A stretch of DNA of 64,000 bases. It comes from Aphis gossypii (lineage: Eukaryota > Arthropoda > Insecta > Hemiptera > Aphididae). Below are positions 11,477 through 24,479 of the stretch, piece by piece. Positions within the stretch are counted from its first letter, which is position 1. Each line of letters begins with the position of its first letter. The stretch covers positions 21,722,695 to 21,786,694 of the forward strand of contig NC_065533.1 in NCBI RefSeq assembly GCF_020184175.1, read 5' to 3'. The translations under genes were made by a program, and so were the position numbers. The notes below the pieces were generated by a model, which saw nothing but the letters and a program-made list of their open reading frames with translations, made no database searches and had not been told where the DNA came from.

Positions 11477-14400
11477 AACAGAGATAATAATAATTATGTA
11501 ATTAAAATAAATGTTATGATCAACATTTAGTTTTTGTTAAATTGACAACAAAATAGGACTGGCTGGAAAATGACGTGCAGTTGTGCATAACATTGACACT
11601 TTTACGAGTTGAATCAACTACATTTTTCTATGTGTGTACTACAAGCAAAACGATATTATCGATATATTCATCACGACGTATATTATAGATATTGTTAATT
11701 CCATATGTACAGTCACTTTTCCACATACCGAAAATGTTTCAAACCTGTACATACTTTTTATATTTAAATATTAGTAAGTATTATACGTATTTACCACCAT
11801 ATTATTGACCACTATGTTTAGTTTGTGCGTTGACCCCTGTTACGTACCAAAGGTCCTTCTTAATCCGCGAGGCCTGCAGTGTATAATTATATGTAGATAC
11901 TATATTATATATGTATATATGTCGACAAGTGGCTTAGTCTATCGATAGTTATTACTAATTATTATAAACAAGTAATTAACAACCATAATGATATTATTGA
12001 ATCTGGACAATGAATAACAAAATGTCAAAATGTCATAGCTACACTGCTACTATATAAAGACTCGGTGAGTACCTACGCATCGTATATATATTCCGTCTTT
12101 ACGTATTATAGGTATATACATTTTTGACGATAAATAATGTTCGACCACGGTGCATACGAATGACCTCGATTACACACAGGTAAACGACATTTATTGTATA
12201 TGTGTCGCATTATGAGAACAGGCGTAATAGTTGCGAATAGTCCGACCCGTTGCCTGTGCACTTTGCCGCAGTGCAAACATTGCAAACAGACCGTCCGCCA
12301 TAACGGCGACGACTATATACCGTGCCGCCACTCGTGACTTTTGTTGTAGGTATAGGCAAAAATTGCGATTATACCGTGAATTCGGCCAATGCCACCGCGA
12401 GACGGTAATATTATAATTCATAAGTCTATATTAATACAAGCGAAAAACAATAGCGATTAGTTATTTAGATATTATGGTTCTATATAACCCGAAATACGAA
12501 CTACCTATATGTAAGCAGGAAACAGAAAATATAATATAATGTTGGATTTCGCGAGTCGCGGTGTATCAAAATATAAAATAAATAATACTGACTTTTGTAA
12601 CAAAGTACAGTATAATAATATCTACCTATAGCTATATTATATTTTATAAAATAAATAGCAATAATTTATCTTTGAGCTCTCACGTTCTTTTGATTCGTAT
12701 TGTACCTACCTAAATACATATTATTATATACACATCGCTTTGTGCACACAACGCGTATAGTTGCCACTACAGCGATAATTACAGTGTAAATGGCCGAATT
12801 CCGATATACGGCGGAAATGATTTATTTGTTCCGACAAAACAATACATACAAGTCGAGTTATAATAATGTATATCTACGTCGTATCATAGAAATATTTATT
12901 TAGACTTATAATATCTCGTTATAAACTTTTGTCAGCGGTAACAAAATATGATGGTAGATAGGTACATATAATATTATTAGGACTACGACTACATTTCAAC
13001 ATTTCGACCTATACGACATTATGATGCTGTAGCTGTTACACATATTATTATATATATTAAATATACAGACGAGATCAAAACTGTATGATGTCTGCGTATA
13101 CCTCTTATATATATACATAGTAACTACATATATGCACAGTATAATATTATACTTATCCCCGAGTACACAATGATACATATGCATGAGGTCTATATATATA
13201 AAATGAACACAACGATAAATAGTAATGTATCATAATTATAATACGCCTATACGATATATAAATATATAATTACAACCGCAGCGCCGAATAAAACGCTCTG
13301 TATATATATTATTATTATACATACGCTTTGTGTGCGTATATATAATACCGCATCGTGTACAATGTACAATGTACACACTTATTATAATATAATCAAACCG
13401 TTTTTGTTATAAGTCCTGCTTATTAAATTATACTTGTTTAACACCATATTGGTATTTTTAAAGCACACAACTCATACCTATATATAGGTATACTATACGG
13501 AGTATAGTTCATTTAACGACACTATGTACCATATTACTATATATAATTTATTCTGACGTTTTTGAAAATATTTTACACGATTTTATGAGTCGTTATACAA
13601 TAAACAACATTTTTTACTCTTTATTAAATCGCGGTTAGGTACCATTTTTTAAGCTCATATTCGATAATTAAGTAGGTGCTAATAAACATAAATTAAAAAT
13701 TAAAAAATTAAATATATAAACTACGACAAAAAAAAAAATAGCAAAAATATAAATTTTTAGAAAAATTTTGTTTTTAATACAACAAAATTATGTACAAAAA
13801 TATTTTCAAAAACATTGATAGTTTTTAAAACGATGAGTGTTTTATGTAGTATTAAATGGATCACTCGGTATAACTCGGTAATAGGTGATTATATAATCTA
13901 AATGTCTACACGTGTTAAATATATTGCCGTGGCTAACAAACATTATCATTCTTATGTATATAACGTAGACATAACTATAGTATAAGTAAAATATACGTTT
14001 TATAACTACCAATTTTTATATTTTTTTACATTAAATTATTGCAAATAAATTAATGATTTTCAACGACCTCTATACTGTCTATATTATACAGGAAAGGCAA
14101 TAGGTACCTAATATAGGTATACCTATAGACAACGTATAAACTATACTCGTATATATATGCATAATAATAATTAATGATAAAAAAAAAAAAATGAACAACC
14201 AATTAAATGTACAATTTGATTTCGTATAGGTATTTACTACACCTGTAAAGTAATATGCCTAAATGATGATGTATAGGCATGACTATCGTGTGCAGTATAC
14301 GCGTATTTATACATTGCATAGTAAAGTAATATTTTATATTTTTGTTTGATATAATATTAACGCGCGTGTCTGTATGTTTGTACACGAAAAGAACCTGTAG

Positions 14401-15592
14401 TCCCTGGTACACGGGCACAAATTTAAAGATCAATATTTTAATGCTGATATACACTAGAGTGCGCGCGCAAGTAAGTGCCATTGGTCCTTACTAGGGACGC
14501 CCCAGCATGATGGCGTGGGATTAAACTGCATCAGATCTAACAATGTTCGTTTTATGATTTTTGTCGTTTTCGGTTTTGTCCTGCACACAAAAGATATAAT
14601 CATTAAATTATCTTTAGAACATGATCTTTAGAATATGATAAAAATACGATCGTTTATTTGTTGTGTGCATGTTTCATTAAAGTCTGATTCATGTATCTAT
14701 GTGTATTTACGCCAACGTAGCCCTCGAGTCACAATATTATTATTCCTTTATTAAACGTTATGATGTAAATATGTAATTATGAATATTAATAATGCATAAT
14801 ATGCGTCTCTCAATAAATTGAACGTTTTCTGTAAACAAATTAAATATGACATAATGATAATCAGCATAATTATAAGATTATAATAAATAATATCTAACTG
14901 CGCGTCTTATTAAAAAATCCATGTACAATATAATCGCATCTTATTAATGTTATTATTTATCATGTTGTTCGTATACAATTGTATATTGAAGTTTAATAGT
15001 ATATATATAAGTACAATAAAAACAAAATATACGTTATTACGTATACATAAGTCATAATATTTATATTCAAATTTCGTATATATGAAATAAGTAAATGTAT
15101 AAAGAAAAAAGTACTTGTGTTTACAATAACAATACATGCACTATATGCAGGTATAATAACAAATTGCAATCTTAAGATAGATATGAAATTTTCCCTGTAT
15201 TTATATTTGTACCCAAGTATAATACTATATAGAATATTGTATAATACAAATATGTTATACGTGCAGTATACTGTATATATACGTTATAAACATTATATGC
15301 AGCCCTCGATGGATTTTATAGTATTTCGTTGTATGTATATAGTGTATTCCTATTGATATTAAGACCCATAAACAAATAACAGTTGGACTTTTATTTGTCC
15401 ATTTATAATTTTTACTATTACTATTTTATTACAACCCCTGTACGAGGACACCGAACTCCCGTAACGTGTCCGCGGGTGTAATGTTGTCTTCAAGTCTTAT
15501 AAACCTATACAAAATATAGCAAATTTGCGTCTTTATAGTAGAACCGATTTTATTCTGTTAGCTTTGATAATGAAATAAATTAACCTATTATC
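11477..15592. other. AT-rich non-coding sequence
   Basis: No supported gene. Around 12180-12420 there is a slightly GC-richer patch in which frames of 76 and 61 codons overlap on opposite strands. Neither looks like a known family, and both are best read as chance. The remainder is AT-rich with TAGGTA-type words. Confidence 0.55.
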
Positions 15593-15779
15593 AAACTTGA
15601 AGGTAAGAATATTATCTAAGGAAACTTATGTATATATACCTACAGGTTTTATTGATATTTAAATTTTATAGTGAATTATAAGCATTTCAATATTGTTTTA
15701 GTAACTCACTTTAAAATTAAAACATCAATAATAATCTATATGAGCTGTTGTCCTAGATAATATTCTTACCTTCAAGTTT
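15593..15779. mobile_element. Short inverted-repeat element (MITE-like), 187 bp
   Basis: The arms at 15593-15618 and 15754-15779 are a perfect 26-bp inverted repeat (outer sequence AAACTTGAAGGTAAG). They enclose 135 bp of AT-rich sequence without a coding frame. The length and clean arms fit a miniature inverted-repeat transposable element. No convincing target duplication is visible, so the superfamily is unknown. Alternatives are an internally deleted larger transposon or a cruciform-forming repeat. Confidence 0.6.
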
Positions 15780-18455
15780 AATAATATTATAGTTTAATCC
15801 CAATGTTAAAGTTAACAACACAAAACTATAGGTTCCCTGCACAGTAGCTACTGCTGAGTGCAAATTTACCGTGTTTGTAAAAGATGTAGACGATGGGTTA
15901 GTATTCCTCTTATATATGCAGGATTGAAGTTAATTTAAACAAATCGTGTTAAACATGTTTTAAAGTGTTTTAATAAATTTTTTTTTTTTAAAAAAACAAA
16001 ATTGTATAGTAATTTTTCATTAAAATATACATTTTGTTTGGTCACGATACCTATATACTTACAACCATCATATGCGGTCTAGATGGTTTAAGAATGATGT
16101 TACTTTATAATGTATTTGTATATCACTCTTGGAATAAAGCATTGTTATAAATTAAATTTTTTTTATTAAATTGCTTAAAACATTACAAAAAAAAACTATA
16201 AATAAAACGTTTGAAACTAAAAGTGCAACCTTTTAAACAAATAAAACGTTTGTTTTGTATATTATTTAAAAAAAAAATCGTCTTTTTATTTAACTCAATA
16301 TTTTATGTACGTATATCCATTATGTAAACTTCAATGCTGTTTTAATGTTAGTACATACGGTCGCTGCATTGAAAATTCTAGAAATGTGTATACCAGTCAT
16401 ATTATTTTAGGTAGATTTCGGGAAAGTCTTTAAAAACCAATTCCTACAGTGTTGCTTGTTCAAATTAGGGAAAACTGTTTGTATATGAGGCACTTGTATG
16501 TATACATATAAGCTTATTTATTTTATGTACAAAAAAATGTACAATTTAATCTGTATGTATAAGTATATTATAAGTTATAATAGTTCCTATTAATTATATA
16601 CCAGAAAATATTGCACTTCATGTAGAGAAGTAGAAACGTTATCATTTTATTCTTATTTATCTTATAGTTTTATATAATATAATATTACCTACCTATACGT
16701 ATTTTGTATATATTATATATTAACTGTGTAAAGTCAAATACGCAAATACGCACATTTATTCGTGTACCTAACATATATTAATATTTTTTTTTATTCTTCC
16801 TAAAAATTGAATGAAAAATCATCTTGCATTGTTTGTATTTCATCGGGATATATATTTGACCATATAATATATTTATGTATATTCTGTACCTATATACATA
16901 TATATTATTTCCAAACTGATAATATTATGCCCTTGCAATATTGTGCTCATGTTTATTACTCTATATTCCCTGGAGGTAAATTTACCCTTAACTCTGTCCC
17001 CTTGTTTTCTTATACTATATTAAATTCCTGTTTACACAGAGGCCTCTCGCACCACCACCGTCCACCATCACCACTATGTATGAAAGCTTTTTACCTGCCC
17101 CCTTTTAGCAGCCATGGCCAAATCAAATAGGCCGACACACGGTCTGTATTGGGTGGCTATTATTATACACATATTATATACCTCGTATATATTCACGAAA
17201 ATAAACGAGATAAAGGGGCGACGAACCAACTATATATGAAATTTAAAACGTATCAGCGTTTATTTCCGTTTATTATGTGTTCTACAACATATATAATATT
17301 GTACATTAGATGTAATTAAATAAATACATTAAAAAAAAATCATTACACGTCTATAATAATTAATAATATAATATATAATATATTGATGTATATTGTATAC
17401 TATAGTTCTAAAAGTATTTACAATTATTATGACGTGTCACGTGTGTTCGAAAAACGACTGAAGAGCTGCAATATCCTGCAACTATATACGAGTATATAGA
17501 ACCAGTAAACGCGGGATCAACGATTTCTAGTACATAATATACGCGTATATTAATATTACAAGATGACTTTTAGTAGGTTTTATTTTTTAGAACGCGTACG
17601 CATAATAGCCAACATCAAAAATCACTTCGTGGCGGTCAAGTGTTTGTGCGTTCATGCTGATACCCGTAATAATAATAATAATAATAAAAAAATACGTAAA
17701 ACGCGGCAGATGTAGGAAAAAAATAATATAGCGGCGGCGTACTCGACTTATTCGGTTGTAGATGAAAATAATTGTGTAATGATGAATGAAAACGATTTGA
17801 CAATAGACCGCGAGACCGAGACGGTATATATTATATTATTATGTGATGCGTGTACGCGTATAATATAATATACAATACAATCGGTGCACGCCAATTGCCG
17901 GGGCTATATTATTTTATATATATATTCAATATAATATCATATAATATCTATATGTGCTTCTGTCGGAGACCTGTACGTTTTGATGTACAGAGCATAAACC
18001 ATATATATACACATTATATAATAACGCGTATATTTGTCTATAGATTTACCTGGCCCACACGAAATCGACGCCGACGTGCATATAATATAATATTTTTTAT
18101 TTATATATATATTTGAACAGGTTGTCGGTTCGACACTGTTTTGTCAAAATACGTTACGGTCGCTGTCAGTCAGTAACAGCGTTATTGGATTATTTCGTAA
18201 ATGCCACAACAAACGTATACTATTATATAAATGCGGGATATTATACATACAGACGGTTATTATATTATATATATATTACATTATATACGACCAATCGAAC
18301 AAATTAACGACGATACATCAAGTCTACCGTTAAGCCAACGAATGTTATAAGCCCACTACTTTAAGAGGGTTGTTGAAACCGTCTCTCATCGCGTACACAT
18401 AGTATTGTAACCGCGCAAATACATCTATATACACACACATTACACACACATAAGT

Positions 18456-18477
18456 ACACACACACACACACACACAC
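18456..18477. repeat. (AC)11 microsatellite
   Basis: An uninterrupted AC dinucleotide run, with shorter AC runs just upstream (18431-18450). Confidence 0.9.
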
Positions 18478-18750
18478 TGAAAAACAAATATATATATATC
18501 CTTTTTGCGTGTTATTATATATCGTGTATTTCGAACCACGTACGTATATATATATATAAATGTATACACAACAATAATACTTAAGTAATATGTGTATTTG
18601 TGTTCACGTCGATCACATGCGATGATGATGGTGGTGACAATAGTACGAAATTGTATTACTTTTATACGTACTTTTGTCAAAAACCGGGTCATATAAGCTT
18701 TAAGTCCCCGCCGCTATACGCTGTGTATGTAATGTGTGTGCATGTGCAGC

Positions 18751-18768
18751 GTGTGTGTGTGTGTGTGT
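18751..18768. repeat. (GT)9 microsatellite
   Basis: An uninterrupted GT run. It lies about 270 bp from the AC run at 18456 and is effectively its inverted partner, so the interval between could fold back. Confidence 0.85.
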
Positions 18769-21700
18769 ACATATATATATGCACTTATTGTGCGTGCGCG
18801 CGAGAGTCACGTGAACGTGTGTGTACAGACATTTCCACATGATTTACGGTGTACACGTTTATAATACGAGCGAAAATTAAACACAAATTATTATTTATAA
18901 CCTATATATAGGTACGTGTGTATGACATTACGACCACATTTTCCTCGGCAGCAACAACGTATCGTTGCGTACCTGTGTAAAACAATAATATAATATATAG
19001 TTTTGTAGTACACGTTTATTTCTTTACGCGTCACTCGCTGCACATTTATGCAGCGTTTGGAATAAAAGTATTTAGTTTGTGTAGCCGTACCTATATGATA
19101 GGTAAAACTGTCTAGCATAATTTTTTTTGCGCGTAGTGTATAAAATATATAATTATTAATCTAATTTATATTCCATACTGACAAACGTATACACTCCGTG
19201 TCGTTTCTATAATATTCACCCCGAAAATATGCATATTTTATAATATTATATTTTATACTGCTGCGACTTCGATGAAATCCAATGTATTTATGTGTATAAC
19301 CGATATGCGTTATATAGCGCAGTATGATCGCATGATGATCTTTTTCACTCTAGTACTCTACATACCAAAAAATACTGTGATCTCAAGTTTATTTTCTTGG
19401 GTCGCAATAGTATAATACGTTATGGATATCGATGGGTGTATATACACACACTCGAAATCAATTAAATACCCTAAACATATACGTATTGCAATAGAAGATT
19501 AAAAACTAGGTTAAGAATATAATTTTTATCGATAGCATCTTATTATTTACACAACGATATTATTGATTATATTAAAATATAGTTTATTAGTAGTTCTATA
19601 TTTCGTTAAATACGCAATTTTGATTAAGCTGCAAGCTTCTCTGAACTTTTATCAGTACGATTAGACCAACTAGTTCACTTGTATATTAATTTAAATCAAA
19701 CATTATCAAATTATATTTATACAATTTATATATTACTATATTTTATTATGTTTAATATATAGAGTATAAATAATAACTATACCTAAAAATTTGTACTTCA
19801 CTAGTGATGAAAAGTTTGATTAAAAACAGTTCATTTCAACTACACGGTAGTAATGAGTAATTAAAGTAGGTATAATAATATATTATAGACTATAATAATT
19901 GTCAATAATTTGTCATTCAATATTGGCCATTATTTATGTGTATAAGAATAATTAATTGATTACAGTCTACTATAGTTTAGGCATAGTATTCATAAATACT
20001 TGTAGACAATAATACACATAATATCATTACAATATTCTAACGCTCACTTGACACACATAAAAATCGTATAATATAATAATATAATATATAAATAATTTAT
20101 AATACCTACTACGAATAACTAGCTGGAAATGTATAAGTAGTTTGCATACATTATTTTAATTATACACTATATTAATATGCTATATTTACAGAATGCTTAC
20201 TCTTATTATGCGTAAAAACATTAATCAAGTAAAACATCATAGAATCACAAAATGGTGAAATTATAATGACGTTCCCATATAAAACTGAACGACAATATAC
20301 TGAAAACGTAAGAAATGTAAGTGTTATTATATGAGTACTTATAATTTATATGACAAATAAGTGTCATTTTGTTGATTGTAGAGATATAAATTGTTTACAG
20401 CACTGTTAAAACCAAAAAGATAAAAGAAGATTGGGTGGACGTCGTCAGAAAGTATACTCAAATTAGGTGCCTAACCTATCTGCGTTTATTGCGATGTATA
20501 TACTTTACGATGTAGTGACAGGGACCTGTACATAAAACCAGAAGAGTGATAATATTGCAGGTGTAATAAAATATATAATTTTTTTTTTAATAATATCAAT
20601 CTACAGGACGTACAAAATACAAATATTGATTTTACAGCAGAGTATAAAAAAAAGTCTGTACCATTTACGTACTTTTTCAAATAATACCTATTAGAAACAT
20701 TTTTTTTTTAAATATATTATCGTTGTTAGAGATCATTGCATAGTTTCTTCTTTTCTACACAAACATAAAAATCTATATTTTTTCATAAAAAAAAAAAAAA
20801 AACTCTATTAATTATCTTATTGCTTATTGTTACTTATTTTATTTTCATGAAAAATTGCCCAAAATTATACAGCTGTTATTAATTTGTGTTATAATTTAAT
20901 TTATATGATTCGAGTATACCTATTTGAACTGGCATTTGAACTTATTAAATTATATTTAATATACATTCAGGTATTCAGGTAAGGGATATTTTTATTAAGT
21001 GTTTATTTTTATTTTATTCTTATAACACGTGTATTATGCTAAATATTATTATTATGATGAAAACTAATGATTTTTCGTATAATACAAGAATACACTGTTT
21101 TTAATTAAGCTGTTTACCTATTAAACAGCACTAAATAATAGTTTAAAAATATGTTTTTTATTATTGTTAAACACATTTATATTGTTTTTGATGGTAATAA
21201 AATTAATTCGAACATATAGGTTCTTAATAAATAATAAGATATCAAATGAAGAAAAAATTAATTAAGTTATTGTTGTATATATTTTATACATAATTGGATT
21301 TACTATATGTTTTAAGGGATTTTGGTAAATAATTATAAAATGAGTAATGAATACAGATGATGAAGATGAATATAGCTTATATATAATGTAAGTAAAATAT
21401 AGGTGTAATAGTATCTATACTGTTGGTACATAATAAAGATTGGAGATAGTTGATAATTAATACTGAATACCTTCGTCTTAACCTTTTATACAATAATTGT
21501 GTTTCTGTATCAGTTGTTTTTTTTTTAATTAAATATTATAATAAAACAGTTTTATATAAAATCAAAAAACGGTCAATTTTAAATTAACATATTATAAGTG
21601 TAGAACTTAATTATAGAACAATAATTAACTGCAGTATAACAAATAACAACTTATAAATCTGTGTTTATTATATTCATCTTAGATATTAAAGTGTGTACAG

Positions 21701-22951
21701 GTAATAGGTATTATAAGAATAATTTTAGGTCTTAGTAAATAAATTGTTATAAAAAATGAAAGTAGTATCGAAAACTGATTATATGAAACAACAGTTTGTA
21801 TATACAGCATAAAATACACTTGATAATAAAGAGTAATAATCAGATTACAATATGTCAATATGAGTTTAAGAGGGTGCCAGGCATCATTTACTATGTTTGT
21901 AAAATGTTTCCAAAAATAAATTATACTATACTTGTTTTTAAATATTTGTATGATTTTTGTTAGTAAATACAAACATTTTGAAAAAGTTATTACCCAACTG
22001 ATTTTAAGATTCCAATGCAGTTTTGCTGACATAATAAAGTGTCCAAGAGAGTAAGGGATACGTTTATTTATCGTGTGTGTGTTTTAATGAAAATATCATA
22101 GGTATAGGTATACCGATTACATATGTAAGGATTAAATAGTTTTCTTATAATTTAGTATTTGCATATTTGTATCTTATATCAATATTATGCTATTGCAATT
22201 TCGATTCATATAGAAACAGCACTATCGTCCATCATATCTTTGGGCAATTTAAATATTTACAGAACATACTTAAATTTGTAAGGGTATTTAATACATACCG
22301 AGCTAATCAGCTAAATGTTGATCAGTTGTACTAAATACAGGAATTAATTCTCGGATATCCTTATGTAAAATAAATTCAAAGCTGCATTTCTGTGTGAGCT
22401 TTGATCTCTATACTGTTATTTTCTGATGGTGCATTGGTTGCTGTGCATAAGACTTATTATAGATGCATAAATACTGGTATACTGGTTAATAATGTTTGCA
22501 TTTATACAAAGTTAAACACAAAGTTAATAATTAATACTTAGTTATAAGATATTATATAAAATAAATAAGATAAAACAGATACCTAAGTAGTTACAGAAAT
22601 ATAGAATGAATATTTGTGGCGATGTAACTGAATCGTTCATGACGAGTATATTACATTTCCGTATCTATTATATACTGCAGCGTAGTGCGTACAGATGAAA
22701 ATTAGAGGGTTTAAGCTAGTCTAGTTTTACTGGTTTCATAGACTCATGTTTCTATTAGTCTCCACGAGGACATACTACGTAGGTGGCGTATTATTATATC
22801 TTATTATTTCATACACTTAAACTAGTTTGCACAAGGGAGATGACAGAGATGTTATTCGTAATAGAAACTTTTTGATTTTATATAAGACTAATTATGCATC
22901 TTTTCATAGGATGTTCATTATTAAAATGTTGAAATATATATACAAGAGTAT

Positions 22952-22973
22952 GTAGTAGTAGTAGTAGTAGTAG
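22952..22973. repeat. (GTA)n trinucleotide microsatellite
   Basis: About seven consecutive GTA units in AT-rich non-coding DNA. Confidence 0.85.
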
Positions 22974-23790
22974 AGTATAGTATACTCGTATTGTGAATTA
23001 TTTTGAATCACAAGACTTAACGACTTATATATAAAACTTTCAATTTCTTTTTTCTATGTGTAATATGAATTAAAAATGTATCCCTCAATGAACTTTATAG
23101 TAGTTTCCATATATTTATGTATTATATACGTTTCTTTTGATGAATAAGTGGCTGAAGGCTAGAATCAACGGAATCTTAAATTTTCAATTATTTTTATTAC
23201 CAAAGTGTACTTGTGTATTATAGATTTATTTGAAATAAACTTGACAATTAATTAGAACATAAACAATATATAACATATATAGCTGCAGGTATACCTTAGG
23301 TAATACCTATATAAGTAATTATATATATTTATATGAACTTTATATGTGCCTGCATAAATTATATAAATACATTTTATCATGAAAATTAAAATTTTAAACA
23401 CTCAATCTTATATAATGTATACCTATATATATGTATATATGTCATGATGTATCGCACGTAAAATGTTACAGATGCATAATAATATTGTAATATTTTTTAT
23501 AGGTATATTTATCTTTAAGCAATATTGAACTATAAAGCTCACGCAATGCTTCACTGTTTTTTGATATATATTAAAATGTTAAATTCATAATATAGATCAG
23601 CGGTTTTCAACCTTTTTACACTCGCGTATACCACACCTTAACAATTAGAACATTTTTACATTCCACCTGATCATTATTATTATTATTATTTTGCTTATTA
23701 ACAATGGTATACGTTTATGCTTTTTATAAAGACAGATTTTCTTTGCGTACCACCTTTGAGCTTTCCGCGTACCACTACAAAGGGGCGGTG

Positions 23791-23954
23791 GTAAACTCTC
23801 CCGATTTTATGGTAAACTATCCCGATTTTTAAAAATAGTAAACTCTAACGAATGTAAACTCTCCCGGGTTAAAATTATGTTTACCTGAAGTAAATGTGTA
23901 AACTCTCCCGGGTCAACTTTATAGTTACCTGTAGGAAGTATGTAAGCTCTCCCG
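23791..23954 (+). repeat. Left array of GTAAACTCTCCCG units (six copies)
   Basis: Copies start at 23791, 23812, 23838, 23854, 23898 and 23942. Variants are ACTATCCCG (second), ACTCTAACG (third) and AAGCTCTCCCG (sixth). Spacing is irregular (16-44 bp), so this is an interspersed motif array rather than a simple tandem repeat. Confidence 0.8.
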
Positions 23955-24038
23955 AGTTGTTTTAAATGTTATTGCTACACTACGAGTTGGAAATTTTTAC
24001 GTATATTTTGTACTTGTAACTTATATTATTATTATTGA

Positions 24039-24068
24039 ATATTTTTAAAAGAAACTTAAATGTATATT
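24039..24068 (+). repeat. Left member of a direct repeat flanking the retrotransposon
   Basis: The words TATTTTTAAA and AACTTAAATGTATATT recur in the same orientation at 28860-28889 on the far side of the LTR element, separated in both by a G[AC] variant. Because it is direct, not inverted, it is not part of the terminal arms. It probably reflects an internal duplication already present in the host element. Confidence 0.6.
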
Positions 24069-24106
24069 GGATTTTTTGAAATTTTATTTTTTATTGTATT
24101 TTGATT

Positions 24107-24110
24107 ATAA
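24107..24110. repeat. Target-site duplication ATAA (left)
   Basis: ATAA lies directly before the left LTR and again at 28794-28797 directly after the right LTR. A 4-bp duplication is normal for Ty3/Gypsy-type integration. Confidence 0.8.
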
Positions 24111-24187
24111 TGTGGCGACGTGAACAATACACAACGAGCCGCCCAAATTATTTACGATGTCGACAGCGTACAATAGGAAAAACCCAT

Positions 24188-24202
24188 GTTCTAGAATATT
24201 CC
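24188..24202 (+). promoter_or_regulatory. Perfect three-unit heat shock element in the 5' LTR
   Basis: GTTCTAGAATATTCC fits nTTCnnGAAnnTTCn with all nine core bases, which is the binding site of the heat shock factor trimer. It lies 53 bp upstream of the TATA box. The same site is in the 3' LTR at 28523-28537. Function is inferred from sequence only. Confidence 0.65.
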
Positions 24203-24233
24203 ACGATGGTCTCGCTAGAGTATACTCGGGGAT

Positions 24234-24243
24234 GTTCTAGAAC
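24234..24243 (+). promoter_or_regulatory. Second, two-unit heat shock element in the 5' LTR
   Basis: GTTCTAGAAC carries TTC and GAA in the correct spacing (two pentamers) 12 bp before the TATA box, and both sites share the octamer GTTCTAGAA. Two sites in the proximal promoter match the layout of insect heat shock genes. The copy in the 3' LTR is at 28569-28578. Confidence 0.55.
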
Positions 24244-24254
24244 AAAGCGGAGCC

Positions 24255-24262
24255 TATAAATA
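24255..24262 (+). promoter_or_regulatory. TATA box of the LTR promoter
   Basis: TATAAATA. Possible initiators follow: TCATTCC with its A at 24288 (33 bp from the T of TATA) and the arthropod-type TCAGTG with its A at 24296 (41 bp). Transcription would start in this interval, giving U3 of about 180 bp and R/U5 of about 165 bp. Confidence 0.65.
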
Positions 24263-24461
24263 CCAGCTGATCAGATGCTCAATTTTCATTCCGTCAGTGA
24301 CTGCGTATCGCGACTTACCGTGTTGTTCAGTTCGCAGTAATATTGTACGCGTAATTGGTATTTGTTTGTTATATTTCATTCTTGTACATACATATCACAG
24401 TAATATAGTGCTTAATATTTTATAAATTGTGAGTGATTATTTATTACCATAAACCACAAAT

Positions 24462-24479
24462 TGGTGACCTCGACGTGAT
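24462..24479 (+). other. Minus-strand primer-binding site
   Basis: TGGTGACCTCGACGTGAT begins three bases after the LTR end and opens with TGG, the complement of a tRNA CCA end. The matching tRNA was not identified from memory. It overlaps the first two bases of the gag ATG at 24478, so leader and coding region are fused with no spacer. Confidence 0.7.

Larger units (their letters stand above)
15780..23589. other. AT-rich non-coding sequence with microsatellites
   Basis: No gene is supported. There is a GC/CpG-enriched stretch near 17600-18850 with CA and GT runs. A short exon-like piece near 20250-20470 does not join in frame. The rest is AT-rich and carries only short, low-complexity frames. 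Confidence 0.5.
24111..24458 (+). repeat. 5' long terminal repeat (348 bp)
   Basis: Bounded by TG and CA. It carries two heat-shock-element-like sites and a TATA box. It matches the 3' copy at 28446-28793 without a visible difference, with an offset of 4335 bp throughout. No AATAAA was noted in a standard position; the 3' processing signal is unidentified. Confidence 0.92.

Noticed and set aside
12191..12421. Overlapping frames of 76 and 61 codons on opposite strands
   Set aside because: Same DNA read both ways in a slightly GC-richer patch, with no family resemblance and no splice context.
20250..20470. Two exon-like pieces separated by GTAAGT and TTTACAG
   Set aside because: The upstream piece joins the downstream piece out of frame and meets a stop at once. 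No alternative phase works, so a gene is not supported.
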